A stretch of DNA of 64,000 bases from CAVQFB01 sp963711675 (GCA_963711675.1 CAVQFB010000002.1:248001-312000); one strand, 5' to 3'. Positions 54,692-64,000 are shown, counted from the first letter of the stretch. A program made the numbers and translations. Notes: generated by a model not told the origin, from the sequence alone.

Positions 54692-55372
54692 CTATAGGTC
54701 TCGCCACACATCCTTGAACTCGAAGAATCCCTTCTTTCCCGCCATCCACTCCGCTGCCAGCACTGCGCCCTCGGCAAAGCCGCGACGCGACTGCGCATCA
54801 TGGCAGATATATATGCGATCGGACGGCGAATCCAGAACCACCTCGTGCATTCCCACCACATCGCCTTCACGAAACGAGGTAATTTCCAGTTCCCTTCCAC
54901 ACGCTTCGCGGATGACTCTCTGAAGCACGACCGCCGTTCCCGAAGGCGCATCTTTCTTGTGTGCGTGGTGGCGTTCGAAGATCTGGCCGTGATAGCCGTG
55001 TTGAAGAGCCTGCGCCGTGGTCCTCGCGACCTCGAGGAAGAGGTTAACGCCCACAGAAAAGTTAGCGGCGAACAGAAGTCCAGTGCCACTCTGTTCTACC
55101 AGGGCGCGAATTTTGGGAATCTCACCGTACCATCCCGTCGTGCCGACCACAATGTTCCTGCCTGCATGCGCACAAGCTGTGACGTTCTCCAGGACGGCAG
55201 TGGGAGTCGTGAAGTCAATCACGACATCAACGTCACGGAGACTGTCCGCGGTCAGTGCGCGCCCGTTGGGATTCTCTGCGGCGCCCAGAACGCGCACGTG
55301 GTGTCTGCGCTCCCGGGCAACCTCTGCCACCAGCGATCCGGTCTTGCCGCGTCCAAGTATTAACAGGTGCAT
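54692..55372 (-). CDS. dapB: Dihydrodipicolinate reductase
   Basis: 226 residues, short for DapB (usual about 250-270). The nucleotide motif is LLILGRGKTGSLVAEVA, and VVGTTGWY and the catalytic HHAHKKDAPSGTA region (about residues 133-145) are present. I place the start at the ATG at 55372, since upstream codons encode lysC antisense. It uses NAD(P)H to make tetrahydrodipicolinate. It sits 49 bases after lysC and 75 before dapA in the lysine operon. Confidence 0.9.
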   Translation of the reverse strand: MHLLILGRGKTGSLVAEVARERRHHVRVLGAAENPNGRALTADSLRDVDVVIDFTTPTAVLENVTACAHAGRNIVVGTTGWYGEIPKIRALVEQSGTGLLFAANFSVGVNLFLEVARTTAQALQHGYHGQIFERHHAHKKDAPSGTAVVLQRVIREACGRELEITSFREGDVVGMHEVVLDSPSDRIYICHDAQSRRGFAEGAVLAAEWMAGKKGFFEFKDVWRDL

Positions 55373-55421
55373 ATCGCGACTCGAGTTTCTCGAACCGATC
55401 ATCGAAGTTACAACCACGGCT

Positions 55422-56798
55422 CTACGCAAAGACCTCTGCATCCAAATCCGTGAAAAATGCTTCGTGCAATCGCCGCACCACCTGAGGGACATCTTCCTCT
55501 TCGATCACGAATGTCAGATTGATTTCCGAAGCTCCCTGCGAAATCATCCGTATATTTACGTCTCCCAAGCACGCCAAAGACCTTCCCGCGATACCGGGAA
55601 TCTCGCGCAGGTTTTCGCCCACCAGGCACACGATCGCCTTGCGGCCTTCATATTTCACATCGGCCAGCTTCGCCAGGTCAGCCGCGAGCGCGGGAATCGA
55701 CTCGTTGGAATCCACGGTGAGCGAAACGCTGACTTCTGAGGTGGAAACCACATCCACCGGAATCCGATGCCGATCGAAAGCCTCAAAAATGGATTTCAGG
55801 AATCCGTGCGCCATCAGCATGCGCGGAGCCGCTACATCCACGATCGTGATCCTCTTCTTTGCGGCGATGGCTTTGAAGATATTCCGGCAACGCGGCGCGC
55901 GTGCCGTGATCTTGGTGCCTTCGCATGTCGGGTTGCGCGAGTTCAAGATGTAGACCGGAATATTCTTCTGGATCGCGGGCAGAACGGTGGCGGGATGCAG
56001 CACCTTCGCTCCGAAATATGCCAACTCCGCGGCCTCTTCAAAGCTGATGACCTTGAATCCGTTTCGCCTCTGGACAGACATTCGGGTCCGTCGTCATCAT
56101 GCCGTCCACGTCGGTCCAGATCTCGATCCGCTCCGCTCCCAACCCGGCGCCGACAATCGCGGCCGAAAAGTCGGATCCGCCACGCCCGATCGTGGTGGTG
56201 ATTCCGCGCGTGTCGCGCCAATGAATCCGCCCATCACCGGAACCCTGCCGTCATCCAGCAGCGGCTTGAGTTTGAGCTTGCAACTTTTCATTTGTCTCGT
56301 CGAAGAGCGGGACCGCACGGGTGTAAGTATTGTCGGTGACGATGCATTGCCGCGAGTCCACCAGGGTTGCGCCTTAAGCCCCGTGCAGAGAACGCCGCTG
56401 TGACGATCCTGCTGGAAAGCAGTTCGCCAAACGCGGCAACATGATCAGTGGTTCGTGGCGTGAGTTCGCCGACCGCCGCGATGCCGCGAAGCAGTTCGTC
56501 CAGGGCATCGAAGTCGTCTTCCAGCTTGCTGTGAAACTGGGTGAAGAATGCCGTCCCGAGTAATTCGCCGGCTGTGTTGTAGTGGCGTTCGCGCAGTGAC
56601 CTCGGAGAGCTGAAGTGCCGTATCGCGATCCCCGGAGCCAGCCGCACGTGCCATGGCGAGCAGCGCGTCCGTCACTTTGGCCATCGCGCTGACGACGACC
56701 ACCGGTTTCAACGGCAATCGTGCTTTGACAATGCTCGCTGCGCGATCGATTGCCTTGGCGTCTTCCACCGAGGTCCCGCCGAATTTCATGACGATCAT
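55422..56798 (-). CDS. lysC: Aspartate kinase, at least five frameshifts
   Basis: 459 codons overall. In successive frames one reads: MIVMKFGGTSVEDAKAIDRAA; LRERHYNTAGELL; ATLVDSRQCIVTDNTYTRAVPLFDE; LLDDGRVPVMGGFIGATR; ITTTIGRGGSDFSAAIVGAGL with IEIWTDVDGMMTTDP; then FKVISFEEAAELAYFGAKVLHPAT and two ACT domains. Shifts fall near 56605, 56375, 56265, 56207 and 56055. All parts are well conserved, so the gene is surely intact in the cell and the shifts are probably sequence errors. It phosphorylates aspartate, the first step to lysine, threonine and methionine; the ACT domains allow feedback control. Confidence 0.88.
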
Positions 56799-56867
56799 GG
56801 CGAGTCGTTCCCCGGCCTTAGCCTGCCGTGCCTGCGCTGACTCTCGGTCCTAAAGCTGCGAGGCCAA

Positions 56868-57922
56868 TCAATCAAGATACCCCTTCGCTTTGAGCAGTTC
56901 ACCATTCAGAAGGGCAGCGCCTGCCGCTCCACGGATCGTATTGTGCGAAAGAACCGTGAACTTCCAATCCAGAACACCGCATGGACTGAGGCGCCCCACG
57001 CGGTCGACATGCCTGCACCTGAGTCAACGTCAAACCGCGGCTGGGGGCGGTCTGGTGCGTCCATATAAATGACCGGCTTCCTCGGCGCGCTGGGTAGATT
57101 GAGTGTCTGCGGCTCTGTTCGAAAACTCGTTCCAGGCCGCGATGATCTCCTCGGGCTGTTGCCTTCTTTTTGAGCTTTACCGAAACCGATTCCGTGTGTC
57201 CGTCCTCCACCGCGACTCGATTGCACTGTGCGCTCATCGCAAAAGTGGCAGGCCTGATCCCAGCGCCATTGAGCCTTCCCAGCAGTTTCAGCGTCTCCTC
57301 CTCCATCTTCTCTTCTTCTTTGGCGATGTACGGGATCACGTTGCCGAGAATGTCGAGCGAAGCTACGCCGGGGTATCCTGCGCCACTGACCGCCTGCATC
57401 GTTACCGCCATCACCGTTTCCAGGCCAAATCGCTGCTCCAATGGGGCGAGCGCGATAACCAGACCGATGGCGGAACAGTTCGGGATTTGTGACGACGAAG
57501 CCGCCTTTTTTTTGCCGCCAGGATTGGTGTTCGAGCAACTCGATATGGTCGGCATTGACTTCAGGAATAACCAGCGGCACATCCTTTTGCATGCGTAGCG
57601 CGCTAGAGTTTGAAATCACGGCGCAGCCGGCTTCGGCGAATTGCGGCTCGAGTTCAGCCGCGATCCCGGAATCGAGCGCGGCAAAAATCAGCTTCGGCGC
57701 ACCATCGGGCTTGGCCGGCGAGACGCGCATTCTGGCGACATTTTCCGGAATTGGCGTCTTCAGCCGCCAGCGCGCTGCCTCTCGGTATGGACGCCCTTCT
57801 GAACGGTCCGAGGCCGCGAGCCATGCGACTTCAAACCACGGATGGTGCTCCAGCATCTGGATAAAACGCTGCCCGACAACGCCGGTGGCACCCAGTATTC
57901 CTGCGGGAATCTTCTTGGACAT
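56868..57922 (-). CDS. asd: Aspartate-semialdehyde dehydrogenase, at least four frameshifts
   Basis: The N terminus is GILGATGVVGQRFIQMLEHHPWF; the catalytic Cys lies in NPNCSAIGLV, split by a frame change near 57478 next to an eight-base A/T run. Further conserved pieces are VSGAGYPGVASLDILGNVIPYI, CNRVAVEDGHTESVSVKL, PEEIIAAWNEF and RPQPRFDVD, and the end reads WKFTVLSHNTIRGAAGAALLNGELL. Shifts near 57165, 57105 and 57010 are also needed. This is the archaeal/fungal-like Asd class judging by the N terminus and length. It makes aspartate semialdehyde and opens the lysine operon. Confidence 0.87.
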
Positions 57923-58081
57923 GGGACTCGTTTGGATTCTACAACATGCCGCTGAACAGGCCCGCCGGCGGCATCGGACGAGTGGGGCCTTGGGCTTCGA
58001 CCTTCTTTTCGGCAGGAATTTTCAAAGATGGAACCACATGGGACTCACTAAAACAAGCACTCGCGAGGGGAGCTAATCGAT

Positions 58082-59095
58082 ATGCCTGAACTGCGCCAGA
58101 ACTTCTTCACCAAGGAATGGGTGATCATCGCCACCGAACGCGCCAAACGGCCGGAGCAACTGGTGTCACAGCATACGCCACGACATCCTGTGGCGTTTTC
58201 GCCCAACTGCCCTTTCTGCCCGGGAAACGAGGCCAATACACCTCCGGAGATCCTGCGCGTACCCTCGAATGGCGCCTGGCAGGCTCGGGTCATTCCCAAC
58301 AAGTTTGCTGCCCTCTCGAGGGAAGCCGAACCCAAACGCGAGATCCATAGGTCACGTCGCAAGATTGGAGGCTTTGGCGTGCATGACGTCATTGTTGAAA
58401 CGCCAGATCATAGCCAGGTGATCGCGCGCATGCCGGACCAGGAAGTAGCCAACATCCTGCGCTGCTATAAAGCTCGCTATGACGATCTCAGCCTCGATTC
58501 GCGTATCGCTCACATCACCATCTTCAAGAACCACGGCGCCGACGCGGGTACGAGCCTGGAGCATCCCCATTCCCAACTCATCGCCAGCCCGGTGATTTCA
58601 TACCAGGTCCGCCAGCGTGTGCAGGAAGCCCTACGCCACTACGACGACTACGGCGAGTGCATGTTCTGCCAGATGGTCGAAGAGGAAATGCAGGAGAAAG
58701 AACGTATCGTCATGGTCACCGAGCACTTCGTGGCACTCGAACTCTTTGCTTCCTACACGCCGTTTTACACCCACGTGTATCCGCGGCGTCATATGGCGAG
58801 TTTTGGCGACATCAGCGTGCCCGAGATCAACGATCTCGCGCGTGTCCTTCGCATGGTGCTGGCGAAGGTGTACTACGGCCTGAACGATCCCGACTTCAAC
58901 TTCACGATACGCAGTGCGCCCGAAGAATACGTGGGGGTGAAGTATTTCCACTGGTACCTGAGCATCATTCCTCGTCTGACACGTGTCGCGGGATTTGAAC
59001 TGGGTTCCGGGATGTTTATCAATACCGTGTTACCGGAAGCGGCAGCCGAGTTCCTGCGGAATGTGAAAGGGGAAAGCGCGGTGGGAGCGGGGTGA
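58082..59095 (+). CDS. galT: Galactose-1-phosphate uridylyltransferase
   Basis: 337 residues of the HIT superfamily. Zinc-type cysteines occur in NCPFCPGNE (about residues 42-50), and the active-site motif is SLEHPHSQLIASP (about residues 159-171), containing the nucleophilic His. A second CMFC motif lies near residue 195. The enzyme exchanges UMP between UDP-glucose and galactose-1-phosphate; related family members act as other nucleotidyltransferases or phosphorylases. It is divergent from asd, with GAGGGGAG upstream of the ATG. Confidence 0.85.
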   Translation: MPELRQNFFTKEWVIIATERAKRPEQLVSQHTPRHPVAFSPNCPFCPGNEANTPPEILRVPSNGAWQARVIPNKFAALSREAEPKREIHRSRRKIGGFGVHDVIVETPDHSQVIARMPDQEVANILRCYKARYDDLSLDSRIAHITIFKNHGADAGTSLEHPHSQLIASPVISYQVRQRVQEALRHYDDYGECMFCQMVEEEMQEKERIVMVTEHFVALELFASYTPFYTHVYPRRHMASFGDISVPEINDLARVLRMVLAKVYYGLNDPDFNFTIRSAPEEYVGVKYFHWYLSIIPRLTRVAGFELGSGMFINTVLPEAAAEFLRNVKGESAVGAG

Positions 59096-59171
59096 GAATT
59101 TTGGGATCAGAGCAGGGAATCGACCAGCACCCAAGAACTAACTCGTGAAACGTCCGAACGGCTGGCCCTTT

Positions 59172-60263
59172 CTAGAGCTTCCTCGGCGCAATCTCGCTGC
59201 CGAATGCATATTCATTCAGCGGTCCGAACTTCCTTTTTTCGGCGTAAATGCGCCACCGCCGGAACACGATCCGCAGGCTGGCCATGATCGGAATCGACAA
59301 ATACACTCCCAGAACTCCGGCAATTTCTCCGCCGGCCAGCACGCCGAAGATCGCGGCCAGCGGGTGCAACTCCATGCGTTCGCCCATGATCCGCGGCGAA
59401 ATCACATAGTCCTGCACCAGCCGCCAGCAACCCAGGAAGATGAGCAGGCCCACCCAATGGGAGTAGCTCATGAGGAGTGCCACGCCCAGGATGAGCACGG
59501 CCGCTACCAGAGGTCCAACCACCGGAATGAATTCCATCACGCCGCCCGCCGTCCCCAACACCATGGCGTATGGCACCCGCATCAGCCCGAGAGTGCTTGA
59601 GTACACGAAAAGCGAAAGGGCTGCCAGTGTCAGCTGTGCACGTATGAAGTGCGCCAGCATCTGATTCAGGTCATCAATCACGCCCTGTAGAAACTCACGT
59701 TGCGGGCGCGCATGCACCAGTGACAATGCCACCTCGCTGAAGTTACGGGCATCTCGCAGAAAGAAAATGGAAAGAATGGGGACCAGAATGAGCAACCAGA
59801 CATTCTTCGCGACCTCAGCTACTCTCAATCCTGCTTCCTGGGCCAAACTCGTGATCTGATCGCTGTGATCCTTGAGAAACTTTCGAACTTGCTCTTGGGT
59901 GGCGGCGCTCCACCCGTGTTCGGCACCGATGCTGGTAGCGATATCGCCGGAACTGACTTTGCTCAACACGGCGGGAAGAGCCTCTCCCAGGCGTCCGGCC
60001 TGCCGTCCCAGATGAGGCCCAACAAAGAAAAAGAACGTAGCCACCAGAACAAGTAACACGAGATAAATCACGGCAATGGCGCGCCCACGACCGTGTACCA
60101 GCTTCTCAATTCTGGACACTGCGGGCTCCATCAGGTAGGCAAAAAAGACTGCGAAAAGAAACGCCACCAAGGTGTGCCGGGCGAAGTAGAGAAAGGCCAG
60201 CGCCAAACCGAAGATCAGAGTGGTGAAAAGAACCCGCGACGCACGTGAGTCAATCAGGGCCAC
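59172..60263 (-). CDS. AI-2E family (PerM-like) transporter
   Basis: 363 residues with about eight membrane helices in the family pattern: two N-terminal helices, the VAFLFAVFFAYLMEPAV stretch, a cytoplasmic segment, and the C-terminal PVVGPLVAAVLILGVALL...ILGCWRLVQDYVISPRIMG...LHPLAAIFGVLAGGEIAGVLGVYLSIPI block. Members include autoinducer-2 exporters and sodium/proton antiporters, so the substrate is open. The gene is convergent with galT. Confidence 0.88.
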   Translation of the reverse strand: MALIDSRASRVLFTTLIFGLALAFLYFARHTLVAFLFAVFFAYLMEPAVSRIEKLVHGRGRAIAVIYLVLLVLVATFFFFVGPHLGRQAGRLGEALPAVLSKVSSGDIATSIGAEHGWSAATQEQVRKFLKDHSDQITSLAQEAGLRVAEVAKNVWLLILVPILSIFFLRDARNFSEVALSLVHARPQREFLQGVIDDLNQMLAHFIRAQLTLAALSLFVYSSTLGLMRVPYAMVLGTAGGVMEFIPVVGPLVAAVLILGVALLMSYSHWVGLLIFLGCWRLVQDYVISPRIMGERMELHPLAAIFGVLAGGEIAGVLGVYLSIPIMASLRIVFRRWRIYAEKRKFGPLNEYAFGSEIAPRKL

Positions 60264-60308
60264 AGGTTCCTATTCTAGCGCCGGTGAATAACGGATTCTG
60301 CCGGCTCA

Positions 60309-61064
60309 TTACTCGCGTATCACTTCGGTGCTATTGCTGGGCACGACGATTCGCACCAGCTTGAACTGATTTTGCTCGTCGAGCCAAAGTGCCCAGTCCC
60401 CGCTATCGTCTTTCATATTCAAGCGCAACAGGTCGCGCTCCACGTTGTTCACCTTCACCTTTTCTTTCCCAACCAGTTCCAGGGTCACGCTCATCGACAG
60501 GTGATCTTGGGGCACGATCACTCCGAACTGCGCCGCGGCCTGAGAACACTTGCCCACGCCGTTTTCGGGCTTGCAGTTCGATGCCAGATAGCGCCAGGCG
60601 AGCACCTCGCGCTGCACAAACGTGTTGTTGTCCAGGATCATGGTGGAAGTGGGCATCAGGAAAGGCTGCTCGACAGGTTTTTCGGTCGAGTTCGCGGTGG
60701 TAATTCTTTCGATCAGGAACTGATCGTTGGGCGTTACCGTCACTTCCGCTTTTGAGGCGCCAGTTTCGTGCCAGTTGTAGCGCACCAGATCACCCGATGG
60801 GGAAAGCTTCAATTCCGATGCCTGCGCGGCCACGTCGCCAACCAATTTCAGATTCGTCGTGATGGTCTTTCCCGTTGCAGATTCTTGGATCGAGAAAGTC
60901 TCTGTGGCCACTCTCTGACCACCTTTGAACACGGCAAAGGTGCCCGAGTCGACGACGTGCGCTGGAACTTCCTTATCCTTGGAATAGCCCGCAGTGGCCG
61001 CCGTTACCAGGACGACCACAAAAATGAACCTGATTGCGAGGCTCAGAGCTTTTTTCACCTGCAC
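60309..61064 (-). CDS. Secreted protein of unknown function
   Basis: 251 residues from the GTG at 61064, which has AAGGAG upstream and begins one base after the shikimate kinase stop; the longer ATG alternative would overlap that gene. Signal peptide (LAIRFIFVVVLVTAATAGYS) and a beta-rich body with the start VDSGTFAVFKGGQRVATETFSIQ. The pattern recalls acidobacterial exported proteins of unknown function. Tight spacing suggests co-transcription with aroK. Confidence 0.7.
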   Translation of the reverse strand: MQVKKALSLAIRFIFVVVLVTAATAGYSKDKEVPAHVVDSGTFAVFKGGQRVATETFSIQESATGKTITTNLKLVGDVAAQASELKLSPSGDLVRYNWHETGASKAEVTVTPNDQFLIERITTANSTEKPVEQPFLMPTSTMILDNNTFVQREVLAWRYLASNCKPENGVGKCSQAAAQFGVIVPQDHLSMSVTLELVGKEKVKVNNVERDLLRLNMKDDSGDWALWLDEQNQFKLVRIVVPSNSTEVIRE

Positions 61065-61065
61065 G

Positions 61066-61665
61066 TTACTTCTCCTTACCGGAATCGCCAGAAGACAATT
61101 CAAACGTGGCCGCGATCTCGGCAGCAATGCTCTCCACTGTCTTGCCTTGAGTGTCCACTCGGGCCGTGGCCTGCAAATAATGTGGCCGGCGCGTCTCATA
61201 GAGACGCCGGAATTGTTGCGGATCGCGTTTCATGGGACGGACCACCGCCTCCTCGCATCGCCGCCACAATTCCTCAATGGGTGCGTCGAGGAAAACCACA
61301 GGACAGTTCCTCTCCTTGAGGATCGCGGCGATCTGTGGTTGGGCAAACGCTCCGCCACCCAAAGCGATGACCGCATTCGAAGATGCGTCAAGGCGAGCTA
61401 GCAGCTCTCGTATCGCCACACATTCCAGTCTGCGGAATTCAGTCTCGCCCGAATCTCTGAAAATTTCTGCGATGATTCGCCCCGCACGCTGCTGGATGTA
61501 ATCATCCAGATCCTGAAATCGCCAGCCCAGTATCCGGGCCAATGCCTGACCGACGCTGGTTTTTCCCGATCCCATAAAGCCGACAAGGAACACCACCATT
61601 GCACGCCGCGAACCGCACGGTCCCAACGTTTTGCCTTGCAGGGACAAGTCTGGCTCGCCTGCCAT
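61066..61665 (-). CDS. aroK: Shikimate kinase
   Basis: 199 residues. P-loop FLVGFMGSGKTSVGQALA, the shikimate-binding DLDDYI and GETEFRR, and the GGGAF loop are all present, with the lid RPMKRDPQQFRRLYETR. The start at 61665 has a weak ribosome binding site; an ATG at 61599 directly before the P-loop domain is a possible shorter start, as the first 22 residues are not part of the fold. It phosphorylates shikimate in aromatic amino acid synthesis. Confidence 0.9.
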   Translation of the reverse strand: MAGEPDLSLQGKTLGPCGSRRAMVVFLVGFMGSGKTSVGQALARILGWRFQDLDDYIQQRAGRIIAEIFRDSGETEFRRLECVAIRELLARLDASSNAVIALGGGAFAQPQIAAILKERNCPVVFLDAPIEELWRRCEEAVVRPMKRDPQQFRRLYETRRPHYLQATARVDTQGKTVESIAAEIAATFELSSGDSGKEK

Positions 61666-61709
61666 GAACTGGATCTTCCGAAGCTCCTCTTGGGAGTTCC
61701 TTCTAATTG

Positions 61710-62582
61710 TCAGCGTTTCTTGAGGCGGATTTTACCACTGAAGGATCGCAGGCTGACCGAGGATGCCACCTTGTGGATAGTGCCTGCAAAGGCACTCACC
61801 GTTCCTGCCAGCGAACTGCCAGGGACGACAGCAAAGCTGGGATGGGGATCCGGCTGGAACGGAAAATCGTTCTGCACCTTGCCGTGAAGCGAGCGCGCCG
61901 CCACTTTCATCGATACGTCGGCAGGAATCGTGGCCTCAATGTCGCCCGAGTAGCTGTTCAGCGAGTACGCGCCGCCCATGCCGAAGTCTCCGTTGTAGAG
62001 AATCTTCCCGGTCGTGGAAATGACCTGCACTTTGGGGCCACTCACATCATTCAAATTGACTTCCCCACTTACCGAATTGATTTCTACGTGTCCGTTCTGA
62101 ACGTTGGTGAGCGTAATCAACCCGTTCATCGTATTCACATGCACGTGACCGTCGGATACGTCCCGGACATCCATGGCTGCTCCCGAGCCTTCCAGGGTAA
62201 CGTCGCCGTGCAAGTTCTCGGCGTGCAGTGGCCCGGTAGGGGAATGCAGGGTAACGCTTGTGTCCGCTGGAACCAGAACTTCGTAATCCACCCGCCCGCT
62301 GTCGGCATCTGCGCCCGGCAAGAGGTGGGACTTAATATCGATCCGGTTGCCGTCCTGGCCGCTGTCTACCTCCACCTTGTCCGAGTGCAAGGTGGCGTTG
62401 ACCACTACCAGATTGCCGGCAGTCGACTTAACGCTGATTGGCCCGTACTGGTTGATGACCGTTACATACGCTTTCGGACCGACCGTGAAACGAAGTTCCT
62501 TCTTTGCTTCACCACTGGCCAGGGTGGCAATCAAAACCAGCATCACGGCAGACATTTTCAGGGCGCGCTTCATACTCGGCAT
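61710..62582 (-). CDS. DUF4097-type exported beta-helix protein
   Basis: About 290 residues from the ATG at 62582, which follows GAGAGGA. A signal peptide (ALKMSAVMLVLIATLASG) precedes repeating strands that look like a right-handed beta-helix (GPLHAENLHGDVTLEGSGAA, MNGLITLTNVQNGHVEINSVSGEVNLNDV), the DUF4097 type. Such proteins are thought to be surface-associated and often lie beside ECF sigma/anti-sigma pairs. It follows the anti-sigma gene by 47 bases and may be part of that regulon. Confidence 0.78.
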   Translation of the reverse strand: MPSMKRALKMSAVMLVLIATLASGEAKKELRFTVGPKAYVTVINQYGPISVKSTAGNLVVVNATLHSDKVEVDSGQDGNRIDIKSHLLPGADADSGRVDYEVLVPADTSVTLHSPTGPLHAENLHGDVTLEGSGAAMDVRDVSDGHVHVNTMNGLITLTNVQNGHVEINSVSGEVNLNDVSGPKVQVISTTGKILYNGDFGMGGAYSLNSYSGDIEATIPADVSMKVAARSLHGKVQNDFPFQPDPHPSFAVVPGSSLAGTVSAFAGTIHKVASSVSLRSFSGKIRLKKR

Positions 62583-62629
62583 AAATCCTCTCGCCAGTTC
62601 CCGCACCGGGACGGTCGCTGGACGCCACA

Positions 62630-63235
62630 TTATGGCAGAGATCGCTCCAAAGCCATCTGGTAAAGCATGCTTTTTTGCTCGCGAGCTTGCATTAGGGATT
62701 CACGGGCATCATCGTCGCCGGGGTTCTCATTCACCGAGCGTTCGGCGTCGGCAATGTACGCGTTTACGTCTCTCAAACTCTGCTCGTAAGCCGCTTCCAT
62801 CATGGGCGCGGCTTTCTGTATCTCGGCCAGAACGTCCCTGTCATCGTCACTAATCTGAGGAGGTCTCGACTCTACCACCGGCGATGCTGGAGGACGGCTC
62901 ATCAGAAACGCGAATCCGAACGTCAGGACTGCGGCCACAGGTAGCAGCCACATCGTGGGCCTCCACCGCCGCTGCACAGTCGGCACCAGGAAAGGTCTTT
63001 CCGGTTGAGAATCCCGGATAAGGCCTTCCTGGCGGAGTTGCGATGCAATGGACTGCCATACACGCGGCGATGGCTCCTCCGTCGCACTTAGCAATCGGCT
63101 CTCTTCGGAAATGGCTTTCAGGTCCGAGACCAGTTCCGAGCATTCTGGACAAGTCTTGAGGTGAGCCTCGAGCCTGATGTCCTCATCCCTCTCCATCAGA
63201 TCAGGTAACAGTTCGTGAAACTCAGCGCAGTTCAT
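62630..63235 (-). CDS. Membrane anti-sigma factor, zinc-finger type
   Basis: 201 residues. The N-terminal anti-sigma zinc motif is HLKTCPEC (residues 25-32, with C3 and H7 upstream), followed by a helical linker, one membrane helix (PTMWLLPVAAVLTFGFAFLM, about residues 93-112) and an extracytoplasmic acidic domain. It would hold the adjacent ECF sigma factor inactive until an envelope signal. It starts 39 bases after the sigma gene. Confidence 0.88.
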   Translation of the reverse strand: MNCAEFHELLPDLMERDEDIRLEAHLKTCPECSELVSDLKAISEESRLLSATEEPSPRVWQSIASQLRQEGLIRDSQPERPFLVPTVQRRWRPTMWLLPVAAVLTFGFAFLMSRPPASPVVESRPPQISDDDRDVLAEIQKAAPMMEAAYEQSLRDVNAYIADAERSVNENPGDDDARESLMQAREQKSMLYQMALERSLP

Positions 63236-63274
63236 ACTACCTCTCTCCCCGATACCGCTTTTCCGGCTTGCTCC

Positions 63275-63898
63275 TCACGGCTTTCCGGCCTTTTCGGCTC
63301 TGCTCGTCTTGAGAAGCTCGCGTAGCTTTATGCGCGCCTTATGCAATTGCGACTTGCTGTTGCCGATCGAACAACCTGCGATGTCGGCAATCTCGTTATG
63401 TTCGAACCCTTCTACATCGTGCAACACAAAGATCGTCCTGTAGCCCGGAGGCAGGCGCTCGATGGCCCGCTCCAACTGCAGCCGGTCGAGAGATCCGGCT
63501 AATTTCAGATCCGCGGTTCCGAGTTCCTTCTTCGGGGCCTCTTCCTCGGTGTCTAGCGTATCTTCCAGCGGAACTACCGGAAGGCTCTTCTTCCGCAGTT
63601 GCATCAGAACTACGTTCACTGCCATGCGATGCAACCACGTCGAAAACGCAGATTCGCCCCGAAACGTTGCGATCTTGCGAAACAACTGCAGGAACGCTTC
63701 CTGCGTCAGGTCTTCCGCCTCCGCGGCATTGGCTGTCATCCGGAGGCAAAGTGAGTAGACGCGTCGCTTGTGCAGGTTATATAGAACTTCAAACGCCTGA
63801 GCGTCGCCTTGCTTCGCCTTTTCGATCGCTTCTGCTTCGGAGAGCCCTGCGCCCTGTCGTTTTCGTGGCTCGGTCAAGTCGCCTTTTTCCGGCCGCAC
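63275..63898 (-). CDS. ECF RNA polymerase sigma factor (RpoE-like)
   Basis: 207 residues. Region 2 (AFEVLYNLHKRRVYSLCLRMTANAAEAEDLTQEAFLQLFRKI) and region 4 (LERAIERLPPGYRTIFVLHDVEGFEHNEIADIAGCSIGNSKSQLHKARIKL) are clear, joined by a short linker. The start is a GTG at 63898. With the anti-sigma gene downstream it forms a standard envelope-stress pair. The 102 bases to the right edge should contain its promoter; I found no convincing autoregulated ECF promoter there. Confidence 0.9.
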   Translation of the reverse strand: MRPEKGDLTEPRKRQGAGLSEAEAIEKAKQGDAQAFEVLYNLHKRRVYSLCLRMTANAAEAEDLTQEAFLQLFRKIATFRGESAFSTWLHRMAVNVVLMQLRKKSLPVVPLEDTLDTEEEAPKKELGTADLKLAGSLDRLQLERAIERLPPGYRTIFVLHDVEGFEHNEIADIAGCSIGNSKSQLHKARIKLRELLKTSRAEKAGKP

Positions 63899-64000
63899 TT
63901 GGTCAGATGCGGCTTAAATGCCTTTTTGTTGTATTGGTTGCAGACAGTTTCAGACCTGCGTTATCCCGGGCCGATCACCTACAGAATATCAGAACCCGTT

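Noticed and set aside
1..64000. Mobile elements, prophage or CRISPR array
   Set aside because: No transposase, integrase, phage structural gene or regularly spaced repeats were seen; only short intergenic repeats were found.

Overview
The window looks like a chromosomal segment of an Acidobacteriota bacterium (class Terriglobia is my best guess, from gene content only). The signs are moderately high GC, many two-component and sigma-54 activator genes, a Ser/Thr kinase with TolB-like and TPR domains, an archaemetzincin, a DUF2339/DUF3999 pair, RNase J, zinc-ribbon microproteins and short interspersed hairpin repeats. No phage, transposase, CRISPR array, rRNA or tRNA was recognised.

Layout. 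1-3.7 kb: end of an ABC exporter, a MacB-like ATPase and permease, and a secreted esterase. 3.9-4.8 kb: an MbfA-like iron exporter. 4.8-9.4 kb: a divergent cluster with a betaine-homocysteine methyltransferase-like enzyme, a PYROXD2-like flavoprotein, a TetR regulator and a choline/betaine-type Rieske oxygenase. 10-18 kb: a minus-strand operon of a secreted protein, an orphan peptide-binding protein, an NtrY-like kinase, an NtrC-like regulator and a CocE/S15 hydrolase. 18-20.3 kb: SPFH protein, 49-residue membrane microprotein and L,D-transpeptidase. 20.8-23.2 kb: ferredoxin, DUF2252 and two zinc-ribbon proteins. 23.5-30.1 kb: cyclic 2,3-diphosphoglycerate synthetase homologue, ornithine carbamoyltransferase, carbamate kinase, aspartate carbamoyltransferase, ornithine aminotransferase and an arginine deiminase/dihydrolase-like enzyme. 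30.3-33.4 kb: kinase-TPR protein and a small hypothetical. 33.4-39.6 kb: cytochrome c, HybA/HybB-like quinone module, two-haem sensor kinase, sigma-54 regulator and archaemetzincin. 40-44.2 kb: DUF4337, YjbQ, DUF2339 and DUF3999. 44.3-52.6 kb: FtsK, UppP, SH3/repeat protein, threonine dehydratase, RNase J and EcsC. 52.6-58 kb: lysine operon asd-lysC-dapB-dapA-dapD. 58-64 kb: GalT, AI-2E transporter, a secreted protein, shikimate kinase, DUF4097 protein, anti-sigma factor and ECF sigma factor.

The most interesting points are: (1) the arginine/carbamoyl-phosphate cluster headed by a cyclic-diphosphoglycerate synthetase homologue; (2) four GTGA-N6-TCAC (Crp/Fnr-type) palindromes in the intergenic regions of the ferredoxin, this cluster and the cytochrome c gene, which suggest one redox or energy regulon; (3) an overlapping operon coupling a two-haem sensor kinase and its sigma-54 partner to a HybA/HybB module and a metalloprotease.

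Many well-conserved genes, including essential ones (lysC, asd, dapA, ftsK), are broken by single-base frameshifts while every reading-frame piece stays conserved. This is best explained by sequence or assembly error rather than gene decay. These genes are annotated here as single genes with the shift positions given.
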